Shown here: positions 9,443 to 18,669 of the stretch, piece after piece
Layout: every line of letters starts with the position of its first letter
Position numbering within the stretch: position 1 is the stretch's first letter
Assembly: GCF_003596405.1 (NCBI RefSeq)
Contig: NZ_QYUR01000002.1
Coordinates: 1,504,501 to 1,568,500, forward strand
Length of the DNA: 64,000 nt
DNA from: Pseudomonas cavernicola
GTDB lineage: Bacteria; Pseudomonadota; Gammaproteobacteria; Pseudomonadales; Pseudomonadaceae
Direction of reading: 5' to 3'
Notes under the pieces: generated by a model
The model's input: the letters and a program-made list of their open reading frames with translations, nothing else
Told to the model about the DNA's origin: nothing
Databases searched by the model: none
Position numbers and translations under genes: made by a program

Positions 9443-10807
9443 TTAGCTCAGCAGATCCCGCAGCAGCTGGGCAAAGGCCTGCCCGGTCTGCTCCTGAGCG
9501 GCGTGCCGGCCTTCGCGGATCACCCAGCGACCGCCAACCATGACATCGCGGACCTGACGGTCGCCGCCGGCGAACAGCCAGCGGTTGAGGATCGCGTCCG
9601 CCTCGGCTGTGGCGATGTACGGGTCGTTACCATCCAGGACCAGCAGGTCGGCGCGCTTGCCGACTTCGAGTGCGCCGACCGACTGACCAAGCGCCTGGGC
9701 ACCACCGGCGAGGGCGGCGTCGTACAAGCTGCGGCCGATCATCGGCTGGTCGCTGCGGTACAGGCGGTTACGCTTCTGATCGCGCAGGCGCTGGCCGTAT
9801 TCGAGCCAGCGCAACTCTTCGGCCACGCTGACCGAAACATGGCTGTCCGAACCGATCCCCAGGCGTCCGCCTTGGGCGATGTAGTCCACTGCCGGGAAGA
9901 TTCCGTCGCCCAGATTGGCCTCGGTGGTCAGGCACAGTCCGGCCACGGCGCCGCTTTGGGCCATGCTGCTGAGCTCCTCGCTGCTGGCGTGGGTCGCATG
10001 CACCAGGCACCAGCGTTGATTCACCGGCGCGTGCTCATACAGCCACTGCAAAGGCCGGCGGCCGCTCCAGGCCAGGCAGTCATCGACTTCCTTCTGCTGT
10101 TCGGCGATGTGGATATGGATCGGGCAATCGCTGTTGTCTGCGGCCAGCACCATGGTGATCTGCTCGGGGGTGACTGCGCGCAGCGAGTGAAAGCACAGGC
10201 CCAGCTGTTGCGCCGGCTGTTGTGCCAGCAGTGGGCGCAGGCGTTGATGCAGGGCCAGGTAGCTGTCGGTGCTGTGGATAAAGCGTCGTTGCCCTTCGCT
10301 CGGCGGCTGCCCGCCGAAACCGGCGTGGGAATACAGCACCGGCAGCAGGGTCAGGCCGATACCCGCATCCGCCGCGGCCTGGCTGATGCGTAGCGCCAGT
10401 TCCGCCGGGTCGCTGTAGGGGTGGCCGGCGCTGTCGTGATGCACATAATGGAACTCGGCAACGCTGGTGTAGCCGGCCTTGAGCATCTCGATATACAGCT
10501 GGCGGGCGATGACTTCGATCTGCTCGGGGTCGAGCTGGCCGACCAGGCGGTACATCAGGTCGCGCCAGGTCCAGAAGCTGTCGTTCGGGTTGCCCGCCAC
10601 CTCGGCAAGCCCGGCCATGGCTCGCTGGAACGCGTGCGAGTGCAGGTTCGGCATGCCCGGCAGCACCGGGCCGTTCAGGCGTTCGGCGCCCTCGGTCGAG
10701 CCGCCAATGGTGATTTTTTCCAGGCTGCCGGAGGTGGAGATTTCCAGGCGCACGTCGTGCGCCCAGCCTTCGGGTAACAGTGCGCAGGGCGCTATGAATG
10801 CAGGCAT
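9443..10807 (-). CDS. hutF: Formimidoylglutamate deiminase
   Basis: 454-residue amidohydrolase that converts N-formimino-L-glutamate to N-formyl-L-glutamate plus ammonia, the fourth step of the five-step Pseudomonas histidine pathway. Metal-binding motifs of the superfamily are visible in order: NLHSHAFQRA, HIHIAEQ, LVHATHAS and GSDSHVS. The length is typical. It is transcribed away from hutC, and the shared 95-bp intergenic region carries a TGTATATACA palindrome, so repression by HutC with urocanate as inducer is likely (established for hut genes in the genus). Its product is the substrate of HutG at 21.7 kb. No strong ribosome site is seen before the ATG. Confidence 0.96.
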   Translation of the reverse strand: MPAFIAPCALLPEGWAHDVRLEISTSGSLEKITIGGSTEGAERLNGPVLPGMPNLHSHAFQRAMAGLAEVAGNPNDSFWTWRDLMYRLVGQLDPEQIEVIARQLYIEMLKAGYTSVAEFHYVHHDSAGHPYSDPAELALRISQAAADAGIGLTLLPVLYSHAGFGGQPPSEGQRRFIHSTDSYLALHQRLRPLLAQQPAQQLGLCFHSLRAVTPEQITMVLAADNSDCPIHIHIAEQQKEVDDCLAWSGRRPLQWLYEHAPVNQRWCLVHATHASSEELSSMAQSGAVAGLCLTTEANLGDGIFPAVDYIAQGGRLGIGSDSHVSVSVAEELRWLEYGQRLRDQKRNRLYRSDQPMIGRSLYDAALAGGAQALGQSVGALEVGKRADLLVLDGNDPYIATAEADAILNRWLFAGGDRQVRDVMVGGRWVIREGRHAAQEQTGQAFAQLLRDLLS

Positions 10808-10835
10808 AATGACTAACCTAAGTACTCACATTTAT

Positions 10836-10847
10836 TTGTATATACAT
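10836..10847. promoter_or_regulatory. Candidate HutC operator in the hutF-hutC intergenic region
   Basis: TTGTATATACAT contains a perfect GTATATAC palindrome that fits the HutC-subfamily GntR operator pattern GT-N-TA-N-AC. It lies 29 bp upstream of hutF and 56 bp upstream of hutC, so it could control both. The same 12-mer recurs ahead of hutU at 15349. Confidence 0.7.
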
Positions 10848-10902
10848 ATACGTGTGTTTGCGGCGAGAGTAAACTACCGTCCAGGCTGACAAGGAGAATC
10901 AC

Positions 10903-11655
10903 ATGTCGAAACAGCCCTTGAGGTCTTCTTCGCTGGCCGATCAGCTCAGTGATGTACCGGCGCCTCTCTATGTGCAGGTCAAGCAGATGATCACCCAGCA
11001 GATCCAGAGCGGCGCCTGGCTGGCCCACCACCGAGTCCCCTCGGAAAGCGAGCTGGTGGAGGAGCTGGGGTTCAGCCGCATGACCATCAACCGCGCCCTG
11101 CGCGAACTCACCGCCGATGGTTTGTTGCTGCGCATGCAGGGGGTGGGCACTTTCGTCGCCGAGCGCAAAGGGCGTTCGGCTTTATTTTCGGTGAATAACA
11201 TCGCCGATGAGATCAGCGCGCGCGGCCATCGCCATCATTGCAAGGTGATTCGCCTGGCCGAGGAGCTGGCCAGCCCGGAGCGGGCCCTGGCGCTGGATAT
11301 GCGAGAAGGGCAGCGGGTGTTTCATTCGCTGATCGTGCACTACGAGAACGACGTGGCGGTGCAGCTCGAAGATCGCTACGTGAATGCCGCAGTGGCTCCG
11401 GATTACCTCCGGCAGGATTTCACCGTGCAGACCCCCTATGCCTACCTGTCCCGGGTCGCTCCGCTGACCGAGGGTGAGCATGTGGTCGAAGCGATCCTCG
11501 CTGAGGCCGAGGAGTGCCGGCTGCTGCAGATCGAGCGCAACGAACCCTGCCTGTTGATTCGCCGGCGCACCTGGTCCGGCAGTCAGGCCGTCACTTCTGC
11601 GCGCCTGCTGCATCCGGGCTCGCGGCACCGCCTGGAGGGGCGTTTCAGTTCATGA
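10903..11655 (+). CDS. hutC: Histidine utilization repressor (GntR/HutC family)
   Basis: 250-residue transcriptional repressor. Residues about 20-90 form the GntR winged helix (PLYVQVKQMI ... SRMTINRALRELTADGLL), and about 95-245 the UTRA ligand-binding domain, which in HutC proteins binds urocanate and releases DNA. The start ATG is preceded by AAGGAGAATCAC, a strong ribosome site. The gene is divergent from hutF and overlaps hutD by four bases (ATGA). Targets are probably the three TGTATANACA-like sites near 10.84, 14.98 and 15.35 kb. Confidence 0.95.
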   Translation: MSKQPLRSSSLADQLSDVPAPLYVQVKQMITQQIQSGAWLAHHRVPSESELVEELGFSRMTINRALRELTADGLLLRMQGVGTFVAERKGRSALFSVNNIADEISARGHRHHCKVIRLAEELASPERALALDMREGQRVFHSLIVHYENDVAVQLEDRYVNAAVAPDYLRQDFTVQTPYAYLSRVAPLTEGEHVVEAILAEAEECRLLQIERNEPCLLIRRRTWSGSQAVTSARLLHPGSRHRLEGRFSS

Positions 11656-12242
11656 GCCGGATTAATACCTATAGGGCCGCCGACTATCCGCGCATGCCCT
11701 GGAAGAATGGCGCGGGCAGCACCCTGGAGATTGCCCGGGATGGCGGCGAAAGCCTGGACAGCTTTGGCTGGCGTCTGTCGATCGCCGATGTCGGCGAGTC
11801 GGGGGGCTTCTCTGCCTTCAATGGCTACCAGCGCATCATCACTGTCCTGGAAGGCGGCGGAATGCAGTTGCAGGTGGATGGCCGGGTATCGCGGCCACTG
11901 CCGACCCTCGAGCCCTTTGCCTTTGCCGGTGACAGCCAGGTGGATTGCCATTTGCTGGCGGGCGCTATCCGTGACTTTAACCTGATCTATTCGCCAGATC
12001 GCTACCTGGCGCGCCTGCAATGGCTGGCGCTGGAGCAGCCGCAACGGCTGTTCAGCTCGGCGCCTACGCTGCTGTTGTTCAGTGCCGGTGAGGGGCTCGA
12101 GGTACGCCTGGATGACGCCGTTTGCGCCGTCTTGGGACGTTACGATTGCCTGCACCTCGAGCGCGAGCCTGGGCTGACGGAGTTGCAGATTCAGGCCGCA
12201 ACCGCGGGCAGCTGCTGCCTCATCGAATTGACCCCCCGATAA
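11652..12242 (+). CDS. hutD: HutD family cupin-like protein
   Basis: 196-residue HutD family protein with two cupin-like halves; family landmarks are the start RAADYPRMPWKNGAGSTLEI, WRLSIADVGESGGFSAFNGY (split here as WRLSIADV and GGFSAFNGYQR) and the central DCHLLAGAIRDFNLIY. HutD is not an enzyme of the pathway; work on P. fluorescens suggests it limits over-expression of hut genes, possibly by sensing an intermediate. The ATG at 11652 overlaps the hutC stop and gives the family N terminus; longer upstream in-frame starts would read through hutC. A GC-rich hairpin lies 30 bp downstream, facing the convergent transporter operon. Confidence 0.9.
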   Translation: MSRINTYRAADYPRMPWKNGAGSTLEIARDGGESLDSFGWRLSIADVGESGGFSAFNGYQRIITVLEGGGMQLQVDGRVSRPLPTLEPFAFAGDSQVDCHLLAGAIRDFNLIYSPDRYLARLQWLALEQPQRLFSSAPTLLLFSAGEGLEVRLDDAVCAVLGRYDCLHLEREPGLTELQIQAATAGSCCLIELTPR

Positions 12243-12272
12243 CTATCCTTAGCGGCTGCCGGTAAAGCCGGT

Positions 12273-12292
12273 GGAGCCCCTGGCGGGGCTCC
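12273..12292. terminator. GC-rich hairpin between convergent hutD and ABC ATPase genes
   Basis: GGAGCCCC-TGGC-GGGGCTCC is a perfect 8-bp stem with a 4-base loop, placed between two converging transcription units. It lacks a clear T tract on either side, so efficient intrinsic termination is uncertain. Confidence 0.5.
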
Positions 12293-12300
12293 CTTCAGGG

Positions 12301-13035
12301 CTACAGCACTTGGCGCAGGAAGGCTTGCGCGCGCGGGTCCTGCGGCTGGGCAAAGAACTGCGCGGGAGCGGCATCTTCCAGCAGCTTGCCGTGATCGAAG
12401 AACAGCACGCGATCCGCCACTTCGCGGGCGAAACCCATCTCATGGGTGACGCAGACCATGGTCATGCCTTCCAGGGCCAGGGTCTTCATCACGTCGAGCA
12501 CTTCGCCGACCATTTCCGGGTCGAGCGCCGAGGTCGGCTCGTCGAACAGCATCACCTTCGGGCCCATGCACAGTGCCCGGGCGATGGCCACGCGCTGTTG
12601 CTGACCGCCGGACAGGCGCGAGGGGAACTCGTCGGCCTTCTGCGCGATGCCGACCTTGGCCAGCAGCGCCCGGGCCTTCTCCTCGCGTTCGGCCTTGCCG
12701 CGCTTGCGCACCACCTTCTGCGCCAGGCAGAGGTTTTCCAGTACGGTCATGTGCGGGAACAGGTTGAAGTGCTGGAAGACCATGCCGACTTCACGGCGGT
12801 AGGCGTTGACATCGGTCTTCGGGTTGGCCAGGTCGAGGCCGTCGATGCTCACCGAGCCGGAGTCGAATGCCTCCAGGCCGTTCAGGCAGCGCAGGAAGGT
12901 CGACTTGCCGGAGCCGGACGGGCCGAGCACCACCAGCACCTCGCCCTTGGCCACCTGGGTGCTGACGTTATCCACCGCGCGCACCACCTGACCGCGCGCG
13001 TCAAAGACTTTGAGTAGTTCACGGACTTCAATCAC
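12301..13035 (-). CDS. Polar amino-acid ABC transporter ATPase (copy 1, hut-embedded)
   Basis: 244-residue cytoplasmic ATPase of the polar amino-acid (HisP/GlnQ-like) uptake family. Walker A is GPSGSGKST, the signature is [15 protein letters not shown], Walker B is [12 protein letters not shown], and the H-loop is [10 protein letters not shown]. The GTG start at 13035 overlaps the permease stop by eight bases, exactly as in the second copy at 28116, and is preferred to longer forms that would run back into the permease gene. It is the distal gene of a binding protein-permease-ATPase operon embedded between hutD and hutU, so histidine, urocanate or a related amino acid is the likely substrate. 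It is highly similar to the copy at 28.1 kb. Confidence 0.93.
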   Translation of the reverse strand: MIEVRELLKVFDARGQVVRAVDNVSTQVAKGEVLVVLGPSGSGKSTFLRCLNGLEAFDSGSVSIDGLDLANPKTDVNAYRREVGMVFQHFNLFPHMTVLENLCLAQKVVRKRGKAEREEKARALLAKVGIAQKADEFPSRLSGGQQQRVAIARALCMGPKVMLFDEPTSALDPEMVGEVLDVMKTLALEGMTMVCVTHEMGFAREVADRVLFFDHGKLLEDAAPAQFFAQPQDPRAQAFLRQVL

Positions 13036-14050
13036 TTTGGGCGAGCCTCCGCTCCAGTCGGTTGGCAATTTGCGACAGTGGCAAATTGATCAGTAGGTAC
13101 AGCGCGGCGACGCAGAACCAGATTTCAAAAGTGGAAAACGAGGTGGTGATGGCTTCCCGGCCGCTCTTGGTCAGTTCGGTGATGGCGATCACCGAGACCA
13201 GCGAGGTGTCCTTGACCAGGCTGATGAACTGCCCGGCCAGTGGTGGCAACACGCGCTTGAACGCCTGCGGCAGGATCACATGGCGCATCGATTGTGGCGC
13301 GGTCAGGCCCAGCGAACGGGCCGCCTCGCCCTGGCCTTTGGCGATCGACTGCACCCCGGCGCGCACGATCTCGGCCACATAGGCACCGGTGAACAGCGCC
13401 AGCGCCGCGACCCCGGCGAACTCGCGGGAGAGGTTGAGCACCGTGCCGATGAAGAAGTAGAAGATGAAAATCTGTACCAGCAGCGGCGTGCCGCGCACCA
13501 GTTCGACATAGACGGTCGACAGGTCGCGCAGGGTCGGGTTGCGGGACAGGCGGCAGAGCCCCATAAACAGGCCGATCAGCAGGCCGATCACGCCGGATGC
13601 CACGGAGATCCATAGCGTCGCCCACAGTCCCCAGAGCAGTGGACCCGCCGCCCAATGCCGGGTCACGCCGATCACATCGCCCTCGGCGACTTCGTCACCC
13701 TGGGCGACCTGCAAGCTGCCCTTGGCAACCTCGACTACCTGTTGGGCGCCGGCCGCGCTCAGCAGTGTCACTCGCGAGCCTTCGCCCTGTTCACTGATCG
13801 CCTCGACGCGACCATAGTCGACCGCGCGCTGAGCCTCCTCGGCCTGATAGACGAAGTACTGCGGCACCCGATTCCAGCGCCACTCGTAGGAGATCAGCGA
13901 AGTCGAGTACCACAGGCTGGCGGCCAGCGTGACCAAGATCAGGCCGGTCAAGGCATGCCAGGGCCATTGCGTGGACCTTTGCAGACCCAGCCCGCGGGGG
14001 CGGCCCGTCAGCACCTGCCAGGGCCAGGGGAGTCTTTTTTGCGTATTCAT
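13028..14050 (-). CDS. Polar amino-acid ABC transporter permease (copy 1)
   Basis: 340-residue inner-membrane permease of the HisMQ family. The N-terminal third holds one transmembrane helix and a periplasmic insert (about residues 65-130); the C-terminal two-thirds is the canonical permease core, with the EAA-type loop [24 protein letters not shown] that contacts the ATPase. The C-terminal 200 residues are nearly identical to the 27.1-kb copy, whereas the N-terminal region differs. Copy 1 has an extra N-terminal segment created by a 60-bp in-frame duplication (WPWQVLTG then WPWHALTG, 20 residues apart). The ATG at 14050 was chosen because upstream codons lie inside the intergenic hairpin. 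Confidence 0.93.
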   Translation of the reverse strand: MNTQKRLPWPWQVLTGRPRGLGLQRSTQWPWHALTGLILVTLAASLWYSTSLISYEWRWNRVPQYFVYQAEEAQRAVDYGRVEAISEQGEGSRVTLLSAAGAQQVVEVAKGSLQVAQGDEVAEGDVIGVTRHWAAGPLLWGLWATLWISVASGVIGLLIGLFMGLCRLSRNPTLRDLSTVYVELVRGTPLLVQIFIFYFFIGTVLNLSREFAGVAALALFTGAYVAEIVRAGVQSIAKGQGEAARSLGLTAPQSMRHVILPQAFKRVLPPLAGQFISLVKDTSLVSVIAITELTKSGREAITTSFSTFEIWFCVAALYLLINLPLSQIANRLERRLAQSD

Positions 14051-14079
14051 AGAGAGATCTCGATTACAGGCTTCAGGCC

Positions 14080-14115
14080 GCAAGCAACTGGGTCGCATCG
14101 CATCCAGTTGCTTGC
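14080..14115 (-). terminator. 12-bp intercistronic hairpin between binding-protein and permease genes (copy 1)
   Basis: GCAAGCAACTGG and its exact reverse complement CCAGTTGCTTGC flank a 12-base loop in the 74-bp gap after the binding-protein stop. There is no T tract after it in the direction of transcription. Such hairpins usually protect the upstream message or attenuate downstream expression, so that binding protein exceeds permease. The second transporter has an unrelated 12-bp hairpin at the same place. Confidence 0.55.
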
Positions 14116-14124
14116 AGTGGTTTT

Positions 14125-14919
14125 TTATTCCATCTCTTTGAGCCAATCGGAGCTCTTGAACCACTTGGCATGGATACGATCGTAGGTGCCGTCTTCGCGG
14201 GCCTGACTGAGGAAATTGTTGATCCAGTTGAGACTGTCGTAGTCGCCCTTCTTCAGACCAAACGCCAGCGGCTCGTAGGTGAACGGCTGTTCCAGGTAGG
14301 CCAGCTTGCCGGCGCCGGCCTTGTTCACCGCCACCACGTTGTAGGGCGCGTCATAGATGAAGGCATCGGCCTTGCCGTTGACCACGTCCAGCACCGCTTC
14401 CTGCTCGTTGTCGAAGCCGTGGTACTGGGCCTGGCTGATCAGCTTCTTGGCGACCATCTCGCCGGTGGTGCCGATCTTCGAGGTGATGCGGTACTGCGGA
14501 TCGTTGAGGTCCTTGTAGGACTTGATCTTGCCTTCCAGCTCCTTGCGGATCAGCAGGGTCTGGCCGACCACGATGAAGGGCGCGGAGAAGTTGATGCGCA
14601 GGTTGCGTTCCTGGGTCAGGGTCATGCCGGAGCCGATCATGTCGAACTTGTCGGTCAGCAGCGCCGGGATGATGCCGTCATAGGAGGTAGAGACCAGCTC
14701 CAGCTTCACCCCAGCCGCCTTGGCCATGGCTTTCAGTAGATCGACCTCGAAACCGATGATCTCGCCGCGTTTGTTGGTCATCTCGAACGGCATGTAGGTC
14801 GGGTCCATGCCGACCCGCAGGGTGCCGCTGGTGACTGCGTTGTCGATGGCGCCGGCATTGGCGCCGAGACCGGTCAGGGTGCAGGCGGAGAACAGCAGAA
14901 GCGAAAGTAGCTTTCTCAT
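14125..14919 (-). CDS. Polar amino-acid ABC transporter periplasmic binding protein (copy 1)
   Basis: 264-residue family 3 solute-binding protein. Signal peptide MRKLLSLLLFSACTLTGLGA with probable cleavage after ANA (about residue 22); mature motifs include GTLRVGMDPTYMPFE, GFEVDLLKAMAKA, the amino-acid signature region SGMTLTQERN and DAFIYDAPYN. The Arg of ERN and the Asp of DAPY are typical ligand contacts in this family. Only about 18 residues differ from the mature 26.2-kb paralogue. The ATG at 14919 starts a clean signal peptide after AGAGATAACT. The upstream region carries a TGTATAGACA box, so this copy is probably under HutC control, which would make a hut-pathway compound the substrate (inference). 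Confidence 0.93.
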   Translation of the reverse strand: MRKLLSLLLFSACTLTGLGANAGAIDNAVTSGTLRVGMDPTYMPFEMTNKRGEIIGFEVDLLKAMAKAAGVKLELVSTSYDGIIPALLTDKFDMIGSGMTLTQERNLRINFSAPFIVVGQTLLIRKELEGKIKSYKDLNDPQYRITSKIGTTGEMVAKKLISQAQYHGFDNEQEAVLDVVNGKADAFIYDAPYNVVAVNKAGAGKLAYLEQPFTYEPLAFGLKKGDYDSLNWINNFLSQAREDGTYDRIHAKWFKSSDWLKEME

Positions 14920-14975
14920 AGTTATCTCTACTTGTGGGGTTGGGATTGGCGAGGCATGACATTCAATGATCACAC

Positions 14976-14987
14976 CTGTATAGACAT
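14976..14987. promoter_or_regulatory. Candidate HutC operator upstream of hut-embedded ABC transporter
   Basis: CTGTATAGACAT fits GT-N-TA-N-AC with one mismatch to the two perfect boxes at 10836 and 15349. It lies 56 bp upstream of the binding-protein start on the minus strand. The equivalent region of the second transporter (26.1-26.2 kb) shows no such box. Confidence 0.5.
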
Positions 14988-15093
14988 GATAGGCAAAAGG
15001 CGGGCCAATGCCAACGAGCAGGTCGGAGCCCAAGGTTTGCGCCGACATGAGCCCCGCTCACGGGTTTTCGCTCGACTCGCGAGACAGTTGGCC

Positions 15094-15110
15094 GGTTACA
15101 CATGGTTACA
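15094..15110. promoter_or_regulatory. Direct repeat GGTTACA x2, possible enhancer-binding-protein site
   Basis: GGTTACA occurs twice with a 10-bp period (15094-15100 and 15104-15110), about 115-130 bp upstream of a -24/-12-like sequence before hutU. The distance suits an upstream activator site of a sigma54 system such as CbrB or NtrC, both reported to act on hut in Pseudomonas. The match to a defined consensus is not verified. Confidence 0.3.
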
Positions 15111-15223
15111 TCGCTGTGGGAAATTTATGCCCATCCCTCTCTCGCTGTCGGAATACCCCTGTACAGAAGGGTTGCGGGGGAGCAGCCTAGATTTGGCCAG
15201 CCCAGCCTTTCCGAACAACCACC

Positions 15224-15239
15224 TGGCGGCAGGTTCGCA
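15224..15239 (+). promoter_or_regulatory. Weak sigma54-type -24/-12 candidate upstream of hutU
   Basis: TGGCGGCAGGTTCGCA has GG and GC dinucleotides in the required spacing (GG at 15225-15226, GC at 15237-15238), but deviates from TGGCAC-N5-TTGC at both hexamers. hutU promoters in related species are reported to be sigma54-dependent. The 517-bp region 14920-15436 between the divergent transporter and hutU contains no convincing gene, only these regulatory candidates. Confidence 0.3.
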
Positions 15240-15348
15240 ACCGCGGCAGGTCGGGGCCAGGCATCGCGGGTGCGTGCCAGTAACTGCAGGTGCATAAACA
15301 GCAGCGCAGCCGGGGCGCACAAGCGGCTAAAATTTCTCTTGATGGATG

Positions 15349-15375
15349 TTGTATATACATGATTACATGTATGTG
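15349..15375. promoter_or_regulatory. Candidate HutC operator upstream of hutU
   Basis: The 12-mer at 15349-15360 is identical to the hutF-hutC site (TTGTATATACAT) and is followed five bases later by a related half-site, ACATGTATGTG. The paired arrangement suggests cooperative binding of two HutC dimers 60-90 bp before the hutU start. Confidence 0.7.
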
Positions 15376-15436
15376 TGCCCTGTCGTGGCAAACCAACAAA
15401 ACAGGCTGACGACGGCCTTTCCCTGGAGGACTTCTG

Positions 15437-17122
15437 GTGAGCAAGCCAACCCATTTCCGTGATGTCGAAATTCGTGCCCCGCGTGGCACCCAGCTCAACA
15501 CCAAGAGCTGGATGACCGAAGCGCCGCTGCGCATGCTGATGAATAACCTGGACCCGGAAGTGGCGGAGAACCCCAAGGAGCTGGTGGTGTATGGCGGCAT
15601 CGGCCGCGCCGCGCGCAACTGGGAGTGCTACGACCAGATCGTCGCCAGCCTCAAGGAACTGAACGACGACGAGACCCTGCTGGTGCAGTCTGGCAAGCCG
15701 GTCGGCGTGTTCAAGACCCACAGCAATGCCCCGCGCGTCTTGATCGCCAACTCCAACCTGGTGCCGCACTGGGCGACCTGGGAGCACTTCAACGAACTGG
15801 ATGCCAAGGGCCTGGCCATGTACGGCCAGATGACCGCCGGCAGCTGGATCTACATCGGCAGCCAGGGCATCGTCCAGGGCACCTATGAAACCTTCGTCGA
15901 AGCCGGCCGCCAGCATTACGCCGGCAGCCTCAAGGGCCGTTGGGTACTGACCGCCGGCCTCGGTGGCATGGGCGGCGCACAGCCACTGGCGGCCACCCTG
16001 GCCGGGGCCTGCTCGCTGAACATCGAGTGCCAGCAGAGCCGCATCGATTTCCGTCTGAAGACCCGTTACGTCGACGAGCAAGCCACCGACCTCGACGACG
16101 CCCTGGCGCGCATCGAGAAGTACTGCGCCGAAGGCAAGGCAATCTCCATTGCCCTCTGCGGCAACGCCGCGGAAATCCTACCGGAACTGGTCCGTCGTGG
16201 CGTGCGCCCGGACCTGGTCACCGACCAGACCAGCGCCCACGATCCGCTCAACGGCTACCTGCCGATCGGCTTGACCTGGGCGCAATACCGCGAGCGCGCC
16301 AAGAGCGAGCCGGCGGCGGTGGTCAAGGCCGCCAAGCAATCGATGGCCGTGCACGTCGAAGCCATGCTGGCGTTCCAGCAGATGGGTGTGCCGACCTTCG
16401 ACTACGGCAACAACATCCGCCAGATGGCCAAGGAGGAGGGCGTCGCCAATGCCTTCGACTTCCCCGGCTTCGTCCCGGCCTATATCCGTCCGCTGTTCTG
16501 CCGCGGCATCGGCCCGTTCCGCTGGGCCGCCTTGTCCGGCGACCCGCAGGACATCTACAAGACCGACGCCAAGGTCAAGGAACTGATCCCGGACGACGAG
16601 CACCTGCACCGCTGGCTGGACATGGCCCGCGAGCGCATCGCCTTCCAGGGCCTGCCGGCGCGCATCTGCTGGGTCGGCCTGGGCCTGCGCGCCAAGCTCG
16701 GCCTGGCCTTCAACGAAATGGTCCGCAGCGGCGAATTGTCCGCGCCGATCGTGATCGGCCGCGATCACCTCGACTCCGGCTCGGTGGCCAGCCCCAACCG
16801 CGAGACCGAAGCCATGCGCGACGGCTCCGACGCGGTCTCCGACTGGCCGCTGCTGAACGCTCTGCTGAACACCGCCAGCGGCGCGACCTGGGTCTCGCTG
16901 CACCACGGTGGCGGGGTCGGCATGGGCTTCTCCCAGCACTCGGGGATGGTCATCGTCTGCGACGGCAGTGACGACGCCGCCGCCCGCATCGCCCGCGTGT
17001 TGCACAACGATCCGGCCACCGGGGTGATGCGGCATGCCGATGCCGGTTATGAAATCGCCATCGACTGTGCGCGCGAACAGGGCCTTAACCTGCCAATGAT
17101 CAACGCTGTTAAAGGAGCGTGA
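15437..17122 (+). CDS. hutU: Urocanate hydratase
   Basis: 561-residue cytosolic NAD-dependent urocanase, adding water to urocanate to give 4-imidazolone-5-propionate (second step). The length and sequence are canonical: the N-terminal TELMINNLD-type segment appears as [16 protein letters not shown], followed by [13 protein letters not shown], the NAD-binding segment [19 protein letters not shown], and the C-terminal [17 protein letters not shown] active-site region. The start is a GTG at 15437 behind a strong GGAGGA ribosome site. Its stop overlaps the hutH region, so hutU and hutH are translationally coupled. Expression is probably repressed by HutC at the double site 15349-15375. Confidence 0.97.
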   Translation: MSKPTHFRDVEIRAPRGTQLNTKSWMTEAPLRMLMNNLDPEVAENPKELVVYGGIGRAARNWECYDQIVASLKELNDDETLLVQSGKPVGVFKTHSNAPRVLIANSNLVPHWATWEHFNELDAKGLAMYGQMTAGSWIYIGSQGIVQGTYETFVEAGRQHYAGSLKGRWVLTAGLGGMGGAQPLAATLAGACSLNIECQQSRIDFRLKTRYVDEQATDLDDALARIEKYCAEGKAISIALCGNAAEILPELVRRGVRPDLVTDQTSAHDPLNGYLPIGLTWAQYRERAKSEPAAVVKAAKQSMAVHVEAMLAFQQMGVPTFDYGNNIRQMAKEEGVANAFDFPGFVPAYIRPLFCRGIGPFRWAALSGDPQDIYKTDAKVKELIPDDEHLHRWLDMARERIAFQGLPARICWVGLGLRAKLGLAFNEMVRSGELSAPIVIGRDHLDSGSVASPNRETEAMRDGSDAVSDWPLLNALLNTASGATWVSLHHGGGVGMGFSQHSGMVIVCDGSDDAAARIARVLHNDPATGVMRHADAGYEIAIDCAREQGLNLPMINAVKGA

Positions 17123-17124
17123 GC

Positions 17125-18657
17125 GTGACTGCACTAACACTGACACCTGGCCAGTTGAACCTGGCTCAACTGCGCCGTATCCATCAGGGGCCGGTGAACA
17201 TCACCTTGGATGACAGTGCCGCGGAGGCCATCGAGCGGAGCGTGGCGTGTGTCGAGCAGATCCTGGCTGAGGGGCGCACGGCTTACGGCATCAACACCGG
17301 CTTCGGCCTGCTGGCGCAGACCCGCATCGCCACGGCGGACCTGGAAAACCTGCAGCGTTCGCTGGTGCTGTCGCATGCCGCTGGCGTCGGTCAGCCCATC
17401 AATGATGCCCTTGTTCGACTGATCATGGTGCTCAAGGTCAACAGCCTGGCCCGTGGCTTCTCCGGGATCCGCCGGGTGGTGATCGACGCGCTGATCGCCC
17501 TGATCAACGCCGAGGTTTATCCACATATCCCGCTCAAGGGCTCGGTGGGTGCCTCGGGCGACCTGGCGCCGCTGGCGCACATGTCGCTGGTACTGCTCGG
17601 CGAGGGCAAGGCGCGTTATCGTGGCGAGTGGCTACCGGCCACCGAGGCGCTGGCCGTCGCCGGCCTGGAGCCGCTGACCCTGGCGGCCAAGGAAGGCCTG
17701 GCGCTGCTCAACGGCACCCAGGTCTCCACTGCCTATGCGCTGCGCGGCCTGTTCGAGGCCGAGGATCTGTTCGCCGCCGCGACCGTCTGTGGTGGCCTCA
17801 GCGTCGAGGCCATGCTCGGTTCGCGGGCGCCCTTCGATCCGCGCATCCACGCGGCGCGCGGCCAGCGCGGGCAGATCGATGCCGCCGCGGCCTATCGCGA
17901 TCTGCTCACGCCGAGCAGCGAGATCTCCCGCTCCCACGAGAACTGCGACAAGGTGCAGGATCCCTATTCCCTGCGCTGCCAGCCGCAGGTGATGGGCGCC
18001 TGCCTGACGCAGATCCGTCAGGCCGCCGAAGTCCTGAGCGTCGAGGCCAATGCGGTGTCGGACAACCCGCTGGTGTTCGCCGCCGAGGGCGATGTGATCT
18101 CCGGCGGCAACTTCCACGCCGAGCCGGTGGCCATGGCCGCCGACAACCTGGCGCTGGCCATCGCCGAGATCGGCTCGCTGAGCGAGCGGCGGATCTCGCT
18201 GATGATGGACAAGCACATGTCGCAACTGCCGCCGTTCCTGGTGGCCAATGGCGGGGTCAACTCGGGCTTCATGATCGCCCAGGTCACCGCCGCCGCGCTG
18301 GCCAGCGAGAACAAGGCGCTGGCGCATCCGCACAGCGTCGACAGCCTGCCGACCTCGGCCAACCAGGAAGACCATGTGTCGATGGCGCCGGCTGCCGGTA
18401 AACGCCTGTGGGAGATGGCCGACAACGTGCGCGGGATTATCGCCATCGAATGGCTGGGTGCCTGCCAGGGCCTGGACTTCCGCGAAGGCCGCAAGACCTC
18501 GCCGAAGCTGGAGCAGGCGCGGCAGGCACTGCGCGAGCAGGTGTCCCACTACCAGCAGGACCGTTTCTTCGCCCCGGATATCGAGGCGGCCAGCCAACTG
18601 CTGGCGTCACGCTGCCTGAACGTACTAGTGCCGGCCCAGCTATTGCCGAGCGTCTAA
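17125..18657 (+). CDS. hutH: Histidine ammonia-lyase
   Basis: 510-residue histidase, first step of the pathway (histidine to urocanate and ammonia). The MIO prosthetic group forms from the Ala-Ser-Gly triad in [14 protein letters not shown] (near residue 143). Other active-site elements are [33 protein letters not shown] and NQEDHVSM. It is very close to the canonical P. putida enzyme. Two GTG codons (17119, 17125) are possible starts; 17125 is preferred because AAAGGAG then sits seven bases upstream, while 17119 would leave one base. A repeat element and a terminator follow. Confidence 0.96.
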   Translation: MTALTLTPGQLNLAQLRRIHQGPVNITLDDSAAEAIERSVACVEQILAEGRTAYGINTGFGLLAQTRIATADLENLQRSLVLSHAAGVGQPINDALVRLIMVLKVNSLARGFSGIRRVVIDALIALINAEVYPHIPLKGSVGASGDLAPLAHMSLVLLGEGKARYRGEWLPATEALAVAGLEPLTLAAKEGLALLNGTQVSTAYALRGLFEAEDLFAAATVCGGLSVEAMLGSRAPFDPRIHAARGQRGQIDAAAAYRDLLTPSSEISRSHENCDKVQDPYSLRCQPQVMGACLTQIRQAAEVLSVEANAVSDNPLVFAAEGDVISGGNFHAEPVAMAADNLALAIAEIGSLSERRISLMMDKHMSQLPPFLVANGGVNSGFMIAQVTAAALASENKALAHPHSVDSLPTSANQEDHVSMAPAAGKRLWEMADNVRGIIAIEWLGACQGLDFREGRKTSPKLEQARQALREQVSHYQQDRFFAPDIEAASQLLASRCLNVLVPAQLLPSV

Positions 18658-18669
18658 GCAGGCGCCTAA

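Noticed and set aside
14860..14919. Lipobox in the ABC binding-protein signal peptide (FSAC)
   Set aside because: The -3 position is Phe and a good signal peptidase I site (ANA) follows; the same holds for the copy at 26221, so both are called soluble periplasmic proteins.
15125..16081. Minus-strand frame covering the hutU promoter and 5' part of hutU
   Set aside because: Overlaps both HutC boxes and hutU; no homology-like motif and the product is low-complexity.
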